The position numbers and the translations under genes were made by a program. From Craspedostauros australis (Eukaryota; Bacillariophyta; Bacillariophyceae; Mastogloiales; Achnanthaceae), in contig JAMXDE010000037.1 of NCBI GenBank assembly GCA_026770025.1, positions 372,001 to 436,000 on the forward strand: a stretch of 64,000 nt of DNA, given 5' to 3'. The stretch's first letter is position 1; each line of letters begins with the position of its first letter. This document shows positions 45,023-55,604 of the stretch, one piece after another. Under the pieces are notes generated by a model that saw only the letters and a list, made by a program, of their open reading frames with translations, was not told the origin of the DNA and ran no database searches.

Positions 45023-45994
45023 GCAATTGCAGATCGCTCGGCCCGCAAGTCTCGGTGTCCGTATCCCGTGCGCAAGATGCCCGGCACAGCGTTTCGTTCA
45101 CCGCCGCATCTTCCTGTGGCGCTCGGGTTGCCTATTCCCAAGCACTTGTCGTATGATGGCGGGGATCTGGAATCGTCACGCCACACGCAGGCTCCATAGA
45201 AGCAGGTCTCAGCTCCGAGTCCCCAGTTCGATCTGCAATCTCCTCGGTTGGTGCGACACCAGTCGCAACAGGAGCATGTCACAGGTGACAGGAGCTCGCC
45301 ATGATCACCGCAGTCAGCCCTGATCAAAGGAACCTGGATCTTATTTGGATCACGTAGGCAGAAGATGAGGTCAATATTGCCGACCACTTGTGTGTTCACC
45401 AGGCTAATGGTGCTAAAGCTCATGATGTTGGATAATTGGGTAGGTATGTGTCCAGATACATCTGTATCTGATAGAACGAGGACACACAACTTTGAGAGGT
45501 TGCCCATCTGACTTGGTAGTGTTCCATTCAGCTTGCTACCACCCACTGAGATCTCTGTCAGCATTGTCACACGTTCGATCTCTCTTGGGATTGGACCAGT
45601 GATGTTGGTTTGGAAAATATTCAGCCAGTCGAGATCTGTGAGATGCCCAATCTCAGAGGGTATCGTTCCAGAAAATCCGGGGTTGCTGGCTTGCAGTTTG
45701 AGCAGATTCGCTAGTGCTTCAATGTAATTCGAGATTGTGCCACGCAATGAAGGATACTCTCCGGTTTTGTATCTCGTCCATGCCATAAAAGCAAGATGCT
45801 TCCAGTGGAAACGTTCCACGGAGACCGTCACCCATAAGATGCAATTGGCGTACCGTCCCAGAAGCCTGATCGCAAATGATCCAATGCTGTTGTTTCCCGA
45901 GTTGCAATGCTGCTTTTGCCATCGTGATCCGGTTGCTTTGCTGGCTCTGAAGGCGACGGTACTTTCGGCGGTTGCTTTTCAGCCATGGTGCCAT
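45019..45994 (-). pseudogene. LRR protein fragment, frameshifted and cut by the mobile unit
   Basis: Minus strand. It starts around 45994 with QHWIICDQASGTVRQLHLMGDGLRGTFP, changes frame near 45770, then reads a run of leucine-rich repeats (LRGTISNYIEALANLLKL, FSGTIPSEIGHLTDLDWL, ITGPIPREIERVTMLTEI, LNGTLPSQMGNLSKLCVL) and the cysteine-rich tail IFCLRD...CSCCDWC. Another shift near 45085 is needed to reach ETLCRASCARDTDTETC, which matches the tail of the intact paralogue at 46886-49360. The whole N-terminal and transmembrane part is missing. The tail runs exactly into the 45018/45019 junction. Confidence 0.82.
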
Positions 45995-46885
45995 TGATTT
46001 TAGAACGAAACTGGCAAAGAGCCAGGGTCAGTGAGTTTGGGAGGAAGCGGAGCAATAGCGATCTTGGCTTGAATAAGACTTCCTTCCTCCCTCTTGTCTT
46101 GGGTGATGTTGTGATGCCTTGTGCTGCGAGTGTGGTGTGCCGATGGGTAGTCTCCTGGTGCTACAATCAATCGTGGGCCGATGCGCACATCTCACCCGTT
46201 GTATTCGTGCAGGACGTGGATCGAGAACGCGCAAATCATCGCCATCGCGGTGCCTGCACCCTCCACTGAGAACGGATTGACAAAATGTGGGGACGCTGTT
46301 CGCCATTATTCGACTCAACCAATCAAGGAGACTTGCGTGCACAGGCATCTTTGGCATCGATATGGTAGTCGTACATGATACGAGATCTTCAAATCAGAAT
46401 CGTGATGGAGAGTCGCAGCTCATACGAGCTTCTCGTGTCATTCCGCACCCTCTCATGTGCTCTGCTTTCTCTCTCCGGCCTTTCGCTGTCGAACTGGCGT
46501 GTATCGCTCCAATCCTTTCCGGAGACGGGGAAGAGGATGCAAGAATCTTGATCTCCCAAGGACGGTGCGGCGTGGTGGACAAGGACTGACAGGCGCATCT
46601 TGACATGACATGCAGTTTCGTGTGGGAACACTGTTGCTTTGCAATGCCCTCGTGTGTGTGTGGCGAGTGCCGTAGTCATGGTGGAGGTGGTGACGGCGAA
46701 GTTGACAACCAAAGATGATCGATGCATCTGCATCTGCCTGGTGAAGCGGAGTGTCTCTGGTGGAACGCCTCAGGGATGAGTACCTGCGCAGACCATCTGA
46801 ATGACGGCAACTGGTCCATAGCATTGCGTGTACGACGAGCAGGATGTTGTGAATTCATCTGATTTTACTCATAAAATTGAGCCAC
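45995..46885. other. Intergenic region inside the LRR cluster
   Basis: Short frames without LRR or other recognisable motifs. No trace of the missing N-terminal half of the LRR pseudogene was recognised. Confidence 0.4.
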
Positions 46886-49360
46886 CTATGATTCAAAATC
46901 TTCCCGCGGACGACACGTCGCTGTGTCAAAATCCCATTCGCAGGACGCCTGGCAGAGCTCCTCAGCCGTCGTCACACTTCCGGCGTCGCCAGTCTCCAAG
47001 CACCTGTTGCACGATTCTGCGAACCTCGAATCGCCGCACCACACGCACTCTCCAAAGTAGCATGGGTCAGGCCCGAATTGCCGAGGCGACCAGCAATCTT
47101 GTCCCTCGACGCAGCAAAGAGTGCAGCAGGAGCACGCCACAGGAGATTCGAACTCTCCTTGTTCACCGCAGTCGGCATAGAAGACATCGACAGGACCTTG
47201 ATCACGCAGACAGAAAATGGGGTCGAGATTCCCGACCAAGTCGGTTCCCTCCAATTGGATGTGACGAAGCAGCTTCAGGTTGGATAACTCGGTGGGTACG
47301 GGGCCGTGGAGGTATGTATCTCCTACCGCGAGCACCTCCAGAAGAGAGAGATCGCCGATTTCCCTTGGCAGCGTTCCGCGAATCTCGCTGTCATGTAGCG
47401 CAATATTCTGTAGCAGTGCCGGACTCCCGATCTCTGTTGGAATCAAACCACTGATAGAATTGCTGTATGCGTAGAAAAGTTGCAGCTTCTGGAGGCTCCC
47501 GATTTCAGATGGTATAGATCCGTAAAATTCGGTGATTCCGACGTCAAACTGCTCCAATTCTGACAATGCGCCAATGTAGGTGGATATTGTCCCATACAGC
47601 CAATAATTTAGTTCCAGCCAGACGATCCGGACTTTGTAAAAGCAGTAGAATTCCTGCGGCAACGTCCCACCGAGAAAGTAATCCGTAAACCGCAGCTCGG
47701 TGACGGTCCCATCACTCTCGTCGCAAAAGATCCCGATTCTATCTTCTGCGTTATTCCAGTCGCAAATAGACAGGTTCGTTGACAAGAACTTGAGCTGATC
47801 ATTTGGCCAGTTGAGCCCGCTGGTGGCAAAGTAGAGCACCGCCGCCGCGTACCGTTCGATCAGGTGTCGAAGGCTGATGTCATTCGCGTTGAGGATATCG
47901 TTGACGCTCAGCTCCTCTGCGCTCTCGACTGTTGTTAGTCCAGCTGTGGGGTTGTACTGGACTTGATCGAGGTCATACGTGTCGGAGAGCCACTCCATGG
48001 CCTTGTATTGCGCGGTGGTCGCATCCTCAAATACCTCGCGCTCAGTGAAGACCGGCGCGCGGTTCAAGATGGGCAGGAGCAGGTCGACATAGAGATCCAT
48101 GATCGATGTTGGAGATGATGATGGCGATTCAGTGGGCAACGATGACGGCGACACGGACGCGGCCGGCACCTCTGTTGGGGTTGCTTGCGATGCGGAGGCA
48201 TCCTCTTTGGACGACTTATCTGGAGAGACTGTGAGCACCAGCACCACGACGACCGCGACGATGATGACAAGGCACGTGACAGCAACGCCATAGTACAGCA
48301 TTCGCTTGGACCACCGTGGCTCTGCCGCCTCCGGCGCGGTGACCGTCGGCTCCGGATTCAGCTTCGATGTGACGGCCACAGCAGCGGGCGTGACGACCGC
48401 AGTGTGGGCAATGCGCTGTTGCTCCATACGTTCCCGCACTTCTCGTTCCATGCGCTCTTCAAAGTGTTGCTGCAGCCGATCCTTGACGCGATCTTCCATG
48501 TCTTCGTCGCCCTTGACCATCCTAGCCATGACGGCCGCGGCTGGTTTCGGAGTCGTGGCGATCGTCATGCTGTCGTAAACGATGCTCACGTGCCGGTTGT
48601 TGTTGTTGTTGTACAGATCTCGGCCACTTTGGAAGGCGCCGGGACGCAGGAGACGCGCGCCTTGGCGATCCAATGCCGGTGGTGGCGCTACGGTCGACTG
48701 GTCGGTCGTGGATGCGATGCTGAGCGTGGAGGTTGCATTCACACCGTTCCTTCCCAATGGCACAGGATCAGGTGTCGTGGGCGATTCCGCCCTTTGGCCG
48801 ACAGAACCGTTGTTGCGAGATGAGCGCTTCGGTCTGGGCGATTTTTTAGTTTGGAGTGTCGCTGATTGCGTTGATTGCGCTGACTGTGGGCTGCTCTTTT
48901 GTTCTTTCTTGAGTTTGCGCATGTCCGCCGCCGACGACGCTGATTGATCCCCGAGAGAGCAATCGCTTTCGACGTCCATATAATCTGTGCGCTGCAAAAC
49001 TTTCTCCATTTGCTTCGCTCGTCCGGCGCTTTCTTCGGACTGCTGGCTCCTCGTACTCTTTTGCATCGATTTCTCGCGGTCGGAGCCATTGAGGGCTGTT
49101 TGATGAGCTGTCTGATGAGCTGATGGTGCCCGAGCTGGATCAAGATTGAGCGTGGGCTGTCCAGATTGCCCCAAATTGGGAGGCGCTTGCTGTGGTACGT
49201 CAGGCGCTGATGCGGCTGGCCCATCCCGATTGATGCTTCGCAATGGCATCGCGTCTGTGCCCGCGGATGGTCGATGGTGATGGCGCGCAAGTGGACGCAC
49301 CGGAGGCAACTCGTCCGCATCAGCATCGGTTGAGGCCACCGGCGACCGCTTTCTGCCCAT
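46886..49360 (-). CDS. Membrane-anchored LRR protein, diatom receptor-like
   Basis: 824 residues from the ATG at 49360; the frame is open further upstream but only from a TTG. The N-terminal 350 residues are polar and disordered, with a charged EDRVKDRLQQHFEERMEREVRERMEQQR helix just before a single membrane helix (YGVAVTCLVIIVAVVVVLVLTV, about 355-378). An S/P/T-rich linker follows, then an LRR cap with YAAAVLYFATSGLNW and CDWNN, then about five plant-type LRRs (GTLPQEF, GTISTYIGAL, GSIPSEIGSL, GLIPTEIGSP, GTLPREIGDL). The tail is cysteine-rich: CLRD, ADCGE, CSCCTLCC, ELCQASCEWD. The N-terminal side probably faces the cytosol and the LRRs the outside, as in receptor-like proteins; there is no kinase domain. 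Ligand unknown. It lies between two broken copies. Confidence 0.85.
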   Translation of the reverse strand: MGRKRSPVASTDADADELPPVRPLARHHHRPSAGTDAMPLRSINRDGPAASAPDVPQQAPPNLGQSGQPTLNLDPARAPSAHQTAHQTALNGSDREKSMQKSTRSQQSEESAGRAKQMEKVLQRTDYMDVESDCSLGDQSASSAADMRKLKKEQKSSPQSAQSTQSATLQTKKSPRPKRSSRNNGSVGQRAESPTTPDPVPLGRNGVNATSTLSIASTTDQSTVAPPPALDRQGARLLRPGAFQSGRDLYNNNNNRHVSIVYDSMTIATTPKPAAAVMARMVKGDEDMEDRVKDRLQQHFEERMEREVRERMEQQRIAHTAVVTPAAVAVTSKLNPEPTVTAPEAAEPRWSKRMLYYGVAVTCLVIIVAVVVVLVLTVSPDKSSKEDASASQATPTEVPAASVSPSSLPTESPSSSPTSIMDLYVDLLLPILNRAPVFTEREVFEDATTAQYKAMEWLSDTYDLDQVQYNPTAGLTTVESAEELSVNDILNANDISLRHLIERYAAAVLYFATSGLNWPNDQLKFLSTNLSICDWNNAEDRIGIFCDESDGTVTELRFTDYFLGGTLPQEFYCFYKVRIVWLELNYWLYGTISTYIGALSELEQFDVGITEFYGSIPSEIGSLQKLQLFYAYSNSISGLIPTEIGSPALLQNIALHDSEIRGTLPREIGDLSLLEVLAVGDTYLHGPVPTELSNLKLLRHIQLEGTDLVGNLDPIFCLRDQGPVDVFYADCGEQGEFESPVACSCCTLCCVEGQDCWSPRQFGPDPCYFGECVWCGDSRFAESCNRCLETGDAGSVTTAEELCQASCEWDFDTATCRPREDFES

Positions 49361-50105
49361 GATCGAGAAGTGCTGGAGAGACAACGCCGATTCGTGATGA
49401 AGTGTTTGCAGATGCTTGGAGATGCTTACAGATGCTTGCGGAGTACAATGAATGAAAGCGGCAACCGGTTGGCTCTCCTTTTCGTTCAAATGGACGACTG
49501 ATTGAAAGTTGATGCCTTGCCTTGTGCCCTCTCGCCTTCTGTTGCAGCTTCATCGCCGAGGATGTGGATGTGGATGTGGTTGTTCTCATCGTCCAGCTGT
49601 TGCTTCGTTTCGATGATGTCCCCACTTGCACACCCATGGCATTTCGCACAAGACACAGCGCAGCGAGGTACTAGTGAGGCACAAAGCCTTCTCCGTTGCG
49701 TTGGCGTGAAACGCTCTTCCAGTCCACAGTACTCTCTGGTGCCTGCATGAACGCCCGAATTAGCCACGATTGCCTTGTGGTCAACGTGCTCAGCGAATAG
49801 TCTCCTTCCACGTGGAGAGTCCAATCGTTGTTTTTCTTCCCAAGAGCTTCTCCGATTGATTCTCCTTCCGAATCAGAGATTGCGCGTCGTTGGTTGTGCC
49901 TGAGCCAAGGTGTTGGAGATGGCCGGCTGCGCCCCAGGCGAGGAGCTATGCAGTAGCCACCTGGAGTTTAAGCTACTTTATTATTAGAACATAATATTGG
50001 ACACATGCAAGTGCAGTAGAGTATGTACTGTACGTGTGCTTTACATAACACTTTCCTCTAATTGTTGTACTTCGGTTTAGATGCTCATCGCATCGCTGAA
50101 ATCAG
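49361..50105. other. Intergenic region in the LRR cluster
   Basis: Leader of the intact LRR gene and the 3' side of the next pseudogene. No gene is supported. Confidence 0.45.
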
Positions 50106-51660
50106 TCCTCGACCCGCACGCCCATCACGTTATCCAAGTCGCCCGTCTCCAAGCACTTGCCGCACGATGCTGCGAACTTGGGGCCGACGCATCACACGCA
50201 TCTTCCATGACTGCACGGGCCAGGTCTCGATTTCCAAAACGTGCGGCAACCTTCCCATCAACGCAGCACTTCGCACAGCAAGAGCATGCCACGGCTGAAC
50301 GACTTTTCCCGTCATCGCCGCAGTCGGCCTCCATTTTGGTCTGATCGTTGAGGCAGAAGATGGGATCTAGATCGCCAACCAAGCCGGAGCCTTCAAGCCG
50401 TGGGATTTGAAGGTCTTTCAAGTTTGACAGCTGGCTTGGTACTTTGCCTTCGACCCACGATTTTGGCCAGCTGCAGCTTCGTCATTGTCGTGAGCAGACC
50501 AAGTTGGCTGGGTACTGTCACGCCCACCTGAAATCGAACACCAAGAATCATCCCAGTGTTGTCGCCTGCCCAATTGCGGATGGTATCGAACCAACGATAT
50601 TCGTGCTGTACAAGAGCAGCAGCTGTTCCCACCAGACCGTGAGCGACGAAGTGGAGCCGGGTCCTGGTTTCATCATTCCTCTCGCAAAAGATTCCAATGT
50701 CGTCAGCGGCACGGTTGCAACCGCAAATCGACAAATCGATCGACAAGAAGTTGAGCCGATTCGATGGCCGGTTTGGTCCGCCGACGGCGAAGCAAAATAC
50801 GGCTGTTGCACACCCCTCGATGAGATGCTGAAGACTGAGATCACTCGCATCCAGTACGTCAGCCACGCTCAGCACCTCTGCGGTATTGGATGTTGCCATC
50901 CCACCGGCGAAATTGCACTGAACCCGATCGAGACCGTACGAACCGGAGATCCACTCCATTGCTTTCTATGCTGGAGTGCCCGGATCTTCAAAAGACTTCG
51001 CGCTCGGTGAAGGTGGAGGCGTGGTTCAATATGGGCAACATCTGATCCACGTACCGATTCATTGCCGGCTATATTGATGGCGGTGATAATGTAGATGGTG
51101 CCAATGTCCACAGTGGTGCTTTTGGAAGCGAGGCAGGACCATCTTGTGCACCAGCTGGTGCGGGCGCCGCAACCACAACCACAGCCACAACGGTGATGGC
51201 TGCGAGGCATACGGCAGCAACGCTGCAAGTACAGCAGCCGCCTGGACCGTTGCGTCGCTGATCCTTCCCTGGCTCTGTCGTGATTGGCGTGGCTGCTTTG
51301 GTCGTCGAGAACAGACTTGTCTCAGGCGCACCGCTCGGTGCTTCTGCCACGGCAGCGGTTAGCAGAGAAGTGGAGACCTGTTGCTCCTTCAGTCCTTGGA
51401 TTTCTGTTTGCATCTGCTCGTCAAAATGCTGCTGCAGTTCGTCTCGGATGCGCTCGACGATTTCTTCTCGGTCGTTGCCAATTGGGTCGCGATGGGAACG
51501 GTTACCGCGTGCATTGGGCTGTCATCAAGAGCTGTGCTGTCATCAACGATCGTTCCACTCTCATTGTTGCTGTCCGCGTGGAAGTTCGCGCCACCTTGAA
51601 ATGCATCCGGGCGAATCATGCGTTGATCGTATCGGTTCAATGATGGAAGTGCCGACATGA
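50106..51660 (-). pseudogene. Second LRR-family pseudogene
   Basis: Minus strand, scattered over several frames. The start matches the intact paralogue: RMIRPDAFQGG corresponds to RLLRPGAFQSG, and a charged ELQQHFDEQM-type helix follows. A membrane-type segment lies near 51270-51190 (SVAAVCLAAITVVAVVVVAAP). Then come MEWISGSYGLDRVQCNFAGG, LQHLIEGCATAVFCFAVGGPN, and the tail LDPIFCLNDQTK...CSCCAKCC. Most of the LRR repeats are deleted and frameshifts are frequent. Confidence 0.75.
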
Positions 51661-52308
51661 TGACTCCACCGAATGTGGGCATGGATCCTCTGGTCATCCT
51701 TTGAAGCGCATCGCCTGCCACAAAGCGTGCACATCTCTACATCGCTCTGTCTCTCTCTCCCCATTGACGACCGTATCTGGAACTCAGTCGGCATCTTCTC
51801 CTTCCCTTTGGTCGCCGCTACCAACCCCCATGTATGGATACTCCCAAGAGTACCTCGTACAAGTTGTGCAAGAGGGGGATTGACAGATGCTGAAGAGCAT
51901 CTCATGTTGCTGTAGTCAATGGTCGCCACAATCGCCGTGATCGTGGAAACAAATGAGACTTCACTGGGCAACGTGAAAAAACAACACAGAACAAGTCTGA
52001 CATGACTTCACGATCAAAATGACTCACTCGACCAACTGTTTCAAGATGCGAATGAATCCGCGACTCGGTTCTCTTTGTCTCATCGTGTTCCTGATGGCGG
52101 CATCACGATCCAACGAAACGCGCCAGAGCCCCTCAAGAATCCCGGTTCTGTTGCTGCAGGCAATGGATTTGAACTTGACATGTCTCATAGGTCGTATCTT
52201 GGCTCGTACTCTAGAACTCGTAGCTGCGTTCATTCCATTGTTCTAAAATGCTATTTTATGTTTGCCGGATGCATCGTATCGCATGATCGGATTCTGCGCG
52301 TGTTCATA
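51661..52308. other. Intergenic region, no gene seen
   Basis: Between the LRR pseudogene and the U-box gene. Only short frames occur, with no domain or RNA gene. Confidence 0.45.
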
Positions 52309-53124
52309 TTAGTCTTCCAGAATCTCTGTGCATCGTTCAAGAAGCTGGTCCAGCGTCTCGCTCGGCTCTTCCGGCTCCGCGCGCGAAGTGCTACCGACCT
52401 GGAGCAGACCAGCTGCGGCCATGGCAACTAGCGAAGATGGCACGGGTGCTCTTCGTGGCATGCGCCCATCGCAACCCTCCGGCTGCTGCTTCTGTCGTCT
52501 CCAGATATCGATCTCGTACTTGAGCTTGCGGTTGGGCACGAAGGAGGAAGGCAGAAGTTCCTGCTGACCCGCGACCGAGCAGAGGTAGAGGTACTCCGTA
52601 TCCCCCATACTCAATGCATCCGTGACAGCCTCACGCTCGAAGCTGATGCCGTTGCGCACCATGATTGGATCTGTCATGACGCGCATTGTCAGCGAGCAGA
52701 TGTATTCCTGCGGAATTGCAGATGGGGAGACCGGCAGGCTGGAGCACTGCGAGTCAGAAGCTTGCTGAGAATATCCGTGGAAGCTCCCGTCGTCGATGGA
52801 GTTGCCGGCGGCCGCCTGATCTACACGCCATCGCTGGATGCGCTGCTTCAGCGCCATATTGGATGCCAAGCTTGATGGGTACAGCGGCGCCCTTGTGATG
52901 GGACAGGTTCCGGATTGGGTGGTGATCCAGGACATGATGGCAGATCGCTCGAAGGTGTGGCCTTGCTTGCTCATCACAGGCACGTTCATGATCTGCTGTG
53001 TGATGGGACAGATGAATTCATGGGGAATGGAGGGTGAGCCCAAGGTTTCTGGTGCAGCTGCCGATGCATTGTCGGCGGTGATGTCATCGGCGCACGCCCG
53101 GGACGTTGGATTTTGTTGAGCCAT
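52309..53124 (-). CDS. Protein with two U-box domains
   Basis: 271 residues. The first U-box (about 33-99) reads IPHEFICPITQQIMNVPVMSKQGHTFERSAIMSWI...CPITRAPL, with all landmark residues. A second, more divergent U-box (about 136-208) starts IPQEYICSLTMRVMTDPIMVRNGISFEREAV; it keeps the fold signature but its CP-type loop is replaced by LYLCSVAGQQELLPSSF. U-boxes bind E2 enzymes and act in ubiquitin ligation; the second domain may be structural. The C-terminus has a short acidic helix EEPSETLDQLLERCTEILED. No substrate-binding domain such as ARM repeats is visible. The ATG lies 28 codons before the first U-box. Confidence 0.85.
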   Translation of the reverse strand: MAQQNPTSRACADDITADNASAAAPETLGSPSIPHEFICPITQQIMNVPVMSKQGHTFERSAIMSWITTQSGTCPITRAPLYPSSLASNMALKQRIQRWRVDQAAAGNSIDDGSFHGYSQQASDSQCSSLPVSPSAIPQEYICSLTMRVMTDPIMVRNGISFEREAVTDALSMGDTEYLYLCSVAGQQELLPSSFVPNRKLKYEIDIWRRQKQQPEGCDGRMPRRAPVPSSLVAMAAAGLLQVGSTSRAEPEEPSETLDQLLERCTEILED

Positions 53125-55604
53125 GTTGTCTGTGTTGCTTGTTTTGATGTGTTGCTTGTGTCACTTGTGTTGCCTGTGTTGTTTGTGTTGCCTGTGTTGT
53201 TTGTGTTACTGTGTTTGTGATGACTTGCTGTTTGTTTCGGAAATCTGAAATTATGAGTATGTCGGTGATGGGCGAAGGTGATGGAAAGACAACCTGTGCT
53301 CGAGGTGTCTGATGTTACCAGTGTACTTGGATGCAGGGGGTGATGGGCGGCGACAAAGGAGACCGACAAATCAATCCGGGCCCAACGAATCATCACGCAC
53401 TACTCCACCACACGATGGCGACAACGAACAGCGGAGTTGGGACAAACACTCATGACGTGGTTTGGACAAACCAGCCGCATTTTTCCGAAGGGACGATGAT
53501 GAGTGTCCACAAACCAGTTTGTGACTGGTGGACAAATCAAGAGATCAACTGGAGCGCACCACTCGAGCTCCACAGAGTAATTAATTTCCGTCGGCAGAAC
53601 TCCCTGGACATCCATCTTGGAAATCCTGTGCAGGAATCCATCGTTTTGCTTTTTGCTGTGGAGATGGCGCAGCCAACCTCGAGCGCTTTGTTGCTTACGA
53701 CTATCATCGACGTCCACAAGATCAGAATGTATGTTTGCGAGTTTGTCTGCTCATCGCGGCTGGAACCGCCCCAGCGGTATCTCCGAATTGTGCTATCACA
53801 TGGCTGAGGGTCGCGGAACTAAACGAAGAGAATGAAAGCAATGGCAAAGCGATTCGGCGTTCTGTGGTCTTCCTCTTCACGGAACTCGACAACTAACCTC
53901 CAGACAGCAAAGAAACAGGAACAAGAAAACGAAAGAGGATGCAGGTCAGAAACCAAACATCACCAGGCAGGTTACATGAACAAAGCAATGGTTGTGAGAT
54001 AGTCGTCCCCATAGTACGGGTAGGTGCAACGACTGGACAGCATTTGTGCAATACCAGTTGATGGCGCACCCTGCGTGTTTGGAGTACTCTCGACGAGAAG
54101 CGCCTGGATAGAACCAGCGCGCAACGACTGGAGACGATCCCTTCCTGGGAACATATCTCGCGTGTACTGCCTCAGCTCAGGTCGTAGATCGCAGGACTTC
54201 TTTGCCTCCTACTATTGGCCGTATTCGTGAGTTTAGGTTGAGTTGATGCAAGCGTTCTACTCGTATGACAAAACCAGCACCTCGTTTCACATGCCTCACA
54301 CTTCGCCTTTCCTTTTGTCGCTGATGCCTTTGTCGCCTGTGCATCCTCCAGTGCTAATTGTAACACTGAATGGCCGCAATACACCACAACAACCAGCCTT
54401 GCCGCTTCACTTCTGGCATGAACGGGGCTTGTTTGATGGATCCCAGACTTCGCCATCATCAAATCACCCAAGCGACTCCCATCCACAAATGGCATTCGGT
54501 GGACAATTCCGCTTGGTCTGTTCTATTCTGCCCGATTGTGTGACGGTGACGAACGACAACGTCTCTGTTCATACCAACAAATTTGTCCTGACCACAGCGA
54601 GACCCGCATGTTTTGGCGCGCAACCATCACGATGCTCGGACTCGCATGGCACGATACTTACTCGTTTGGAGCAGTTGCTTCTCCGCATCAGCGCCTTCTT
54701 GATAAAAGTTATGCTGCACCAGCCGTATTCATGGGCTCTCGCAGGCCGAAGTCTGCCACCCGCATGCTTCACGAGAGCGAAAGGGCGGCCGGCAATTGTA
54801 TTACAGTCACATGAAATGTCGTCGGCACCCACTCTCGGAACCCATGCGCTGTTGCGTCCATGAAAGACACCACAGGACGGATCCAAATGGACTTATATTC
54901 CTGTGGCTGCACCACAGCTGAAATTGAGAGCCCAACGCAGGTGAAGAGTTATTGTCGATGGAACAAAACGAGTGCAACATGAAACACACAAAGGAGACTG
55001 CTGAATCAGTTTCTCCATGCTAACCATTGGCGGAGCAATCCCACATCTTCGCTGGACGGCAGTAGCACCGCCATTGCTGATGCCATACGACGCCACGAGT
55101 TTAAATGGCAGTATTAGTGCATGTCCTCGTGCTTCGACGATAGTGCAACATACCCCCCACGCCTGCACCCGTACCAATAGATGCCAGGCAAGCGCTACTG
55201 TTCCTGCTTCATTTCAAAGACAGTGGTCTTGAGGAAGAGCACGCACCTCATTCCCATCGATTGCTGCTGGAGCGTGAGAGGGAAGGTTGTTGTGAATTTG
55301 TCGATTTTGTTTGGGCAAATAGTTTCATATTTAGCGAACATACGGACAGACTGATTAGGTCCATATCGATACGTTGATATCAGCGTTAAAATAGATTCGT
55401 ATCTACCCTATCGACGCAAGCTACCAGGCCGACACGTACAGACCGAGCCTGTCAAGGATGCGATGCAGTTTTTGGAGTCAAACCTACCGGACTCGTCTCT
55501 TATCGACATACTCCTATCTCATATAATTGATCGTAGTAGCCAAGTACTATTTGTTTACCGCCCACCACAACAACATACGTAAACTGTGGTTAGCGTTGCC
55601 CTTT
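53125..55604. other. 2.5 kb without a supported gene
   Basis: Contains TGTGTTGCCTGTGTTG-type short repeats at 53140-53215 in the leader of the U-box gene. Frames up to 206 codons (54243-54863 plus) and several minus-strand frames (53717-53400, 54495-54172, 54886-54569, 55177-54893) exist, but none shows a domain. The chain of minus-strand frames could be a decayed gene, unidentified. Confidence 0.4.
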
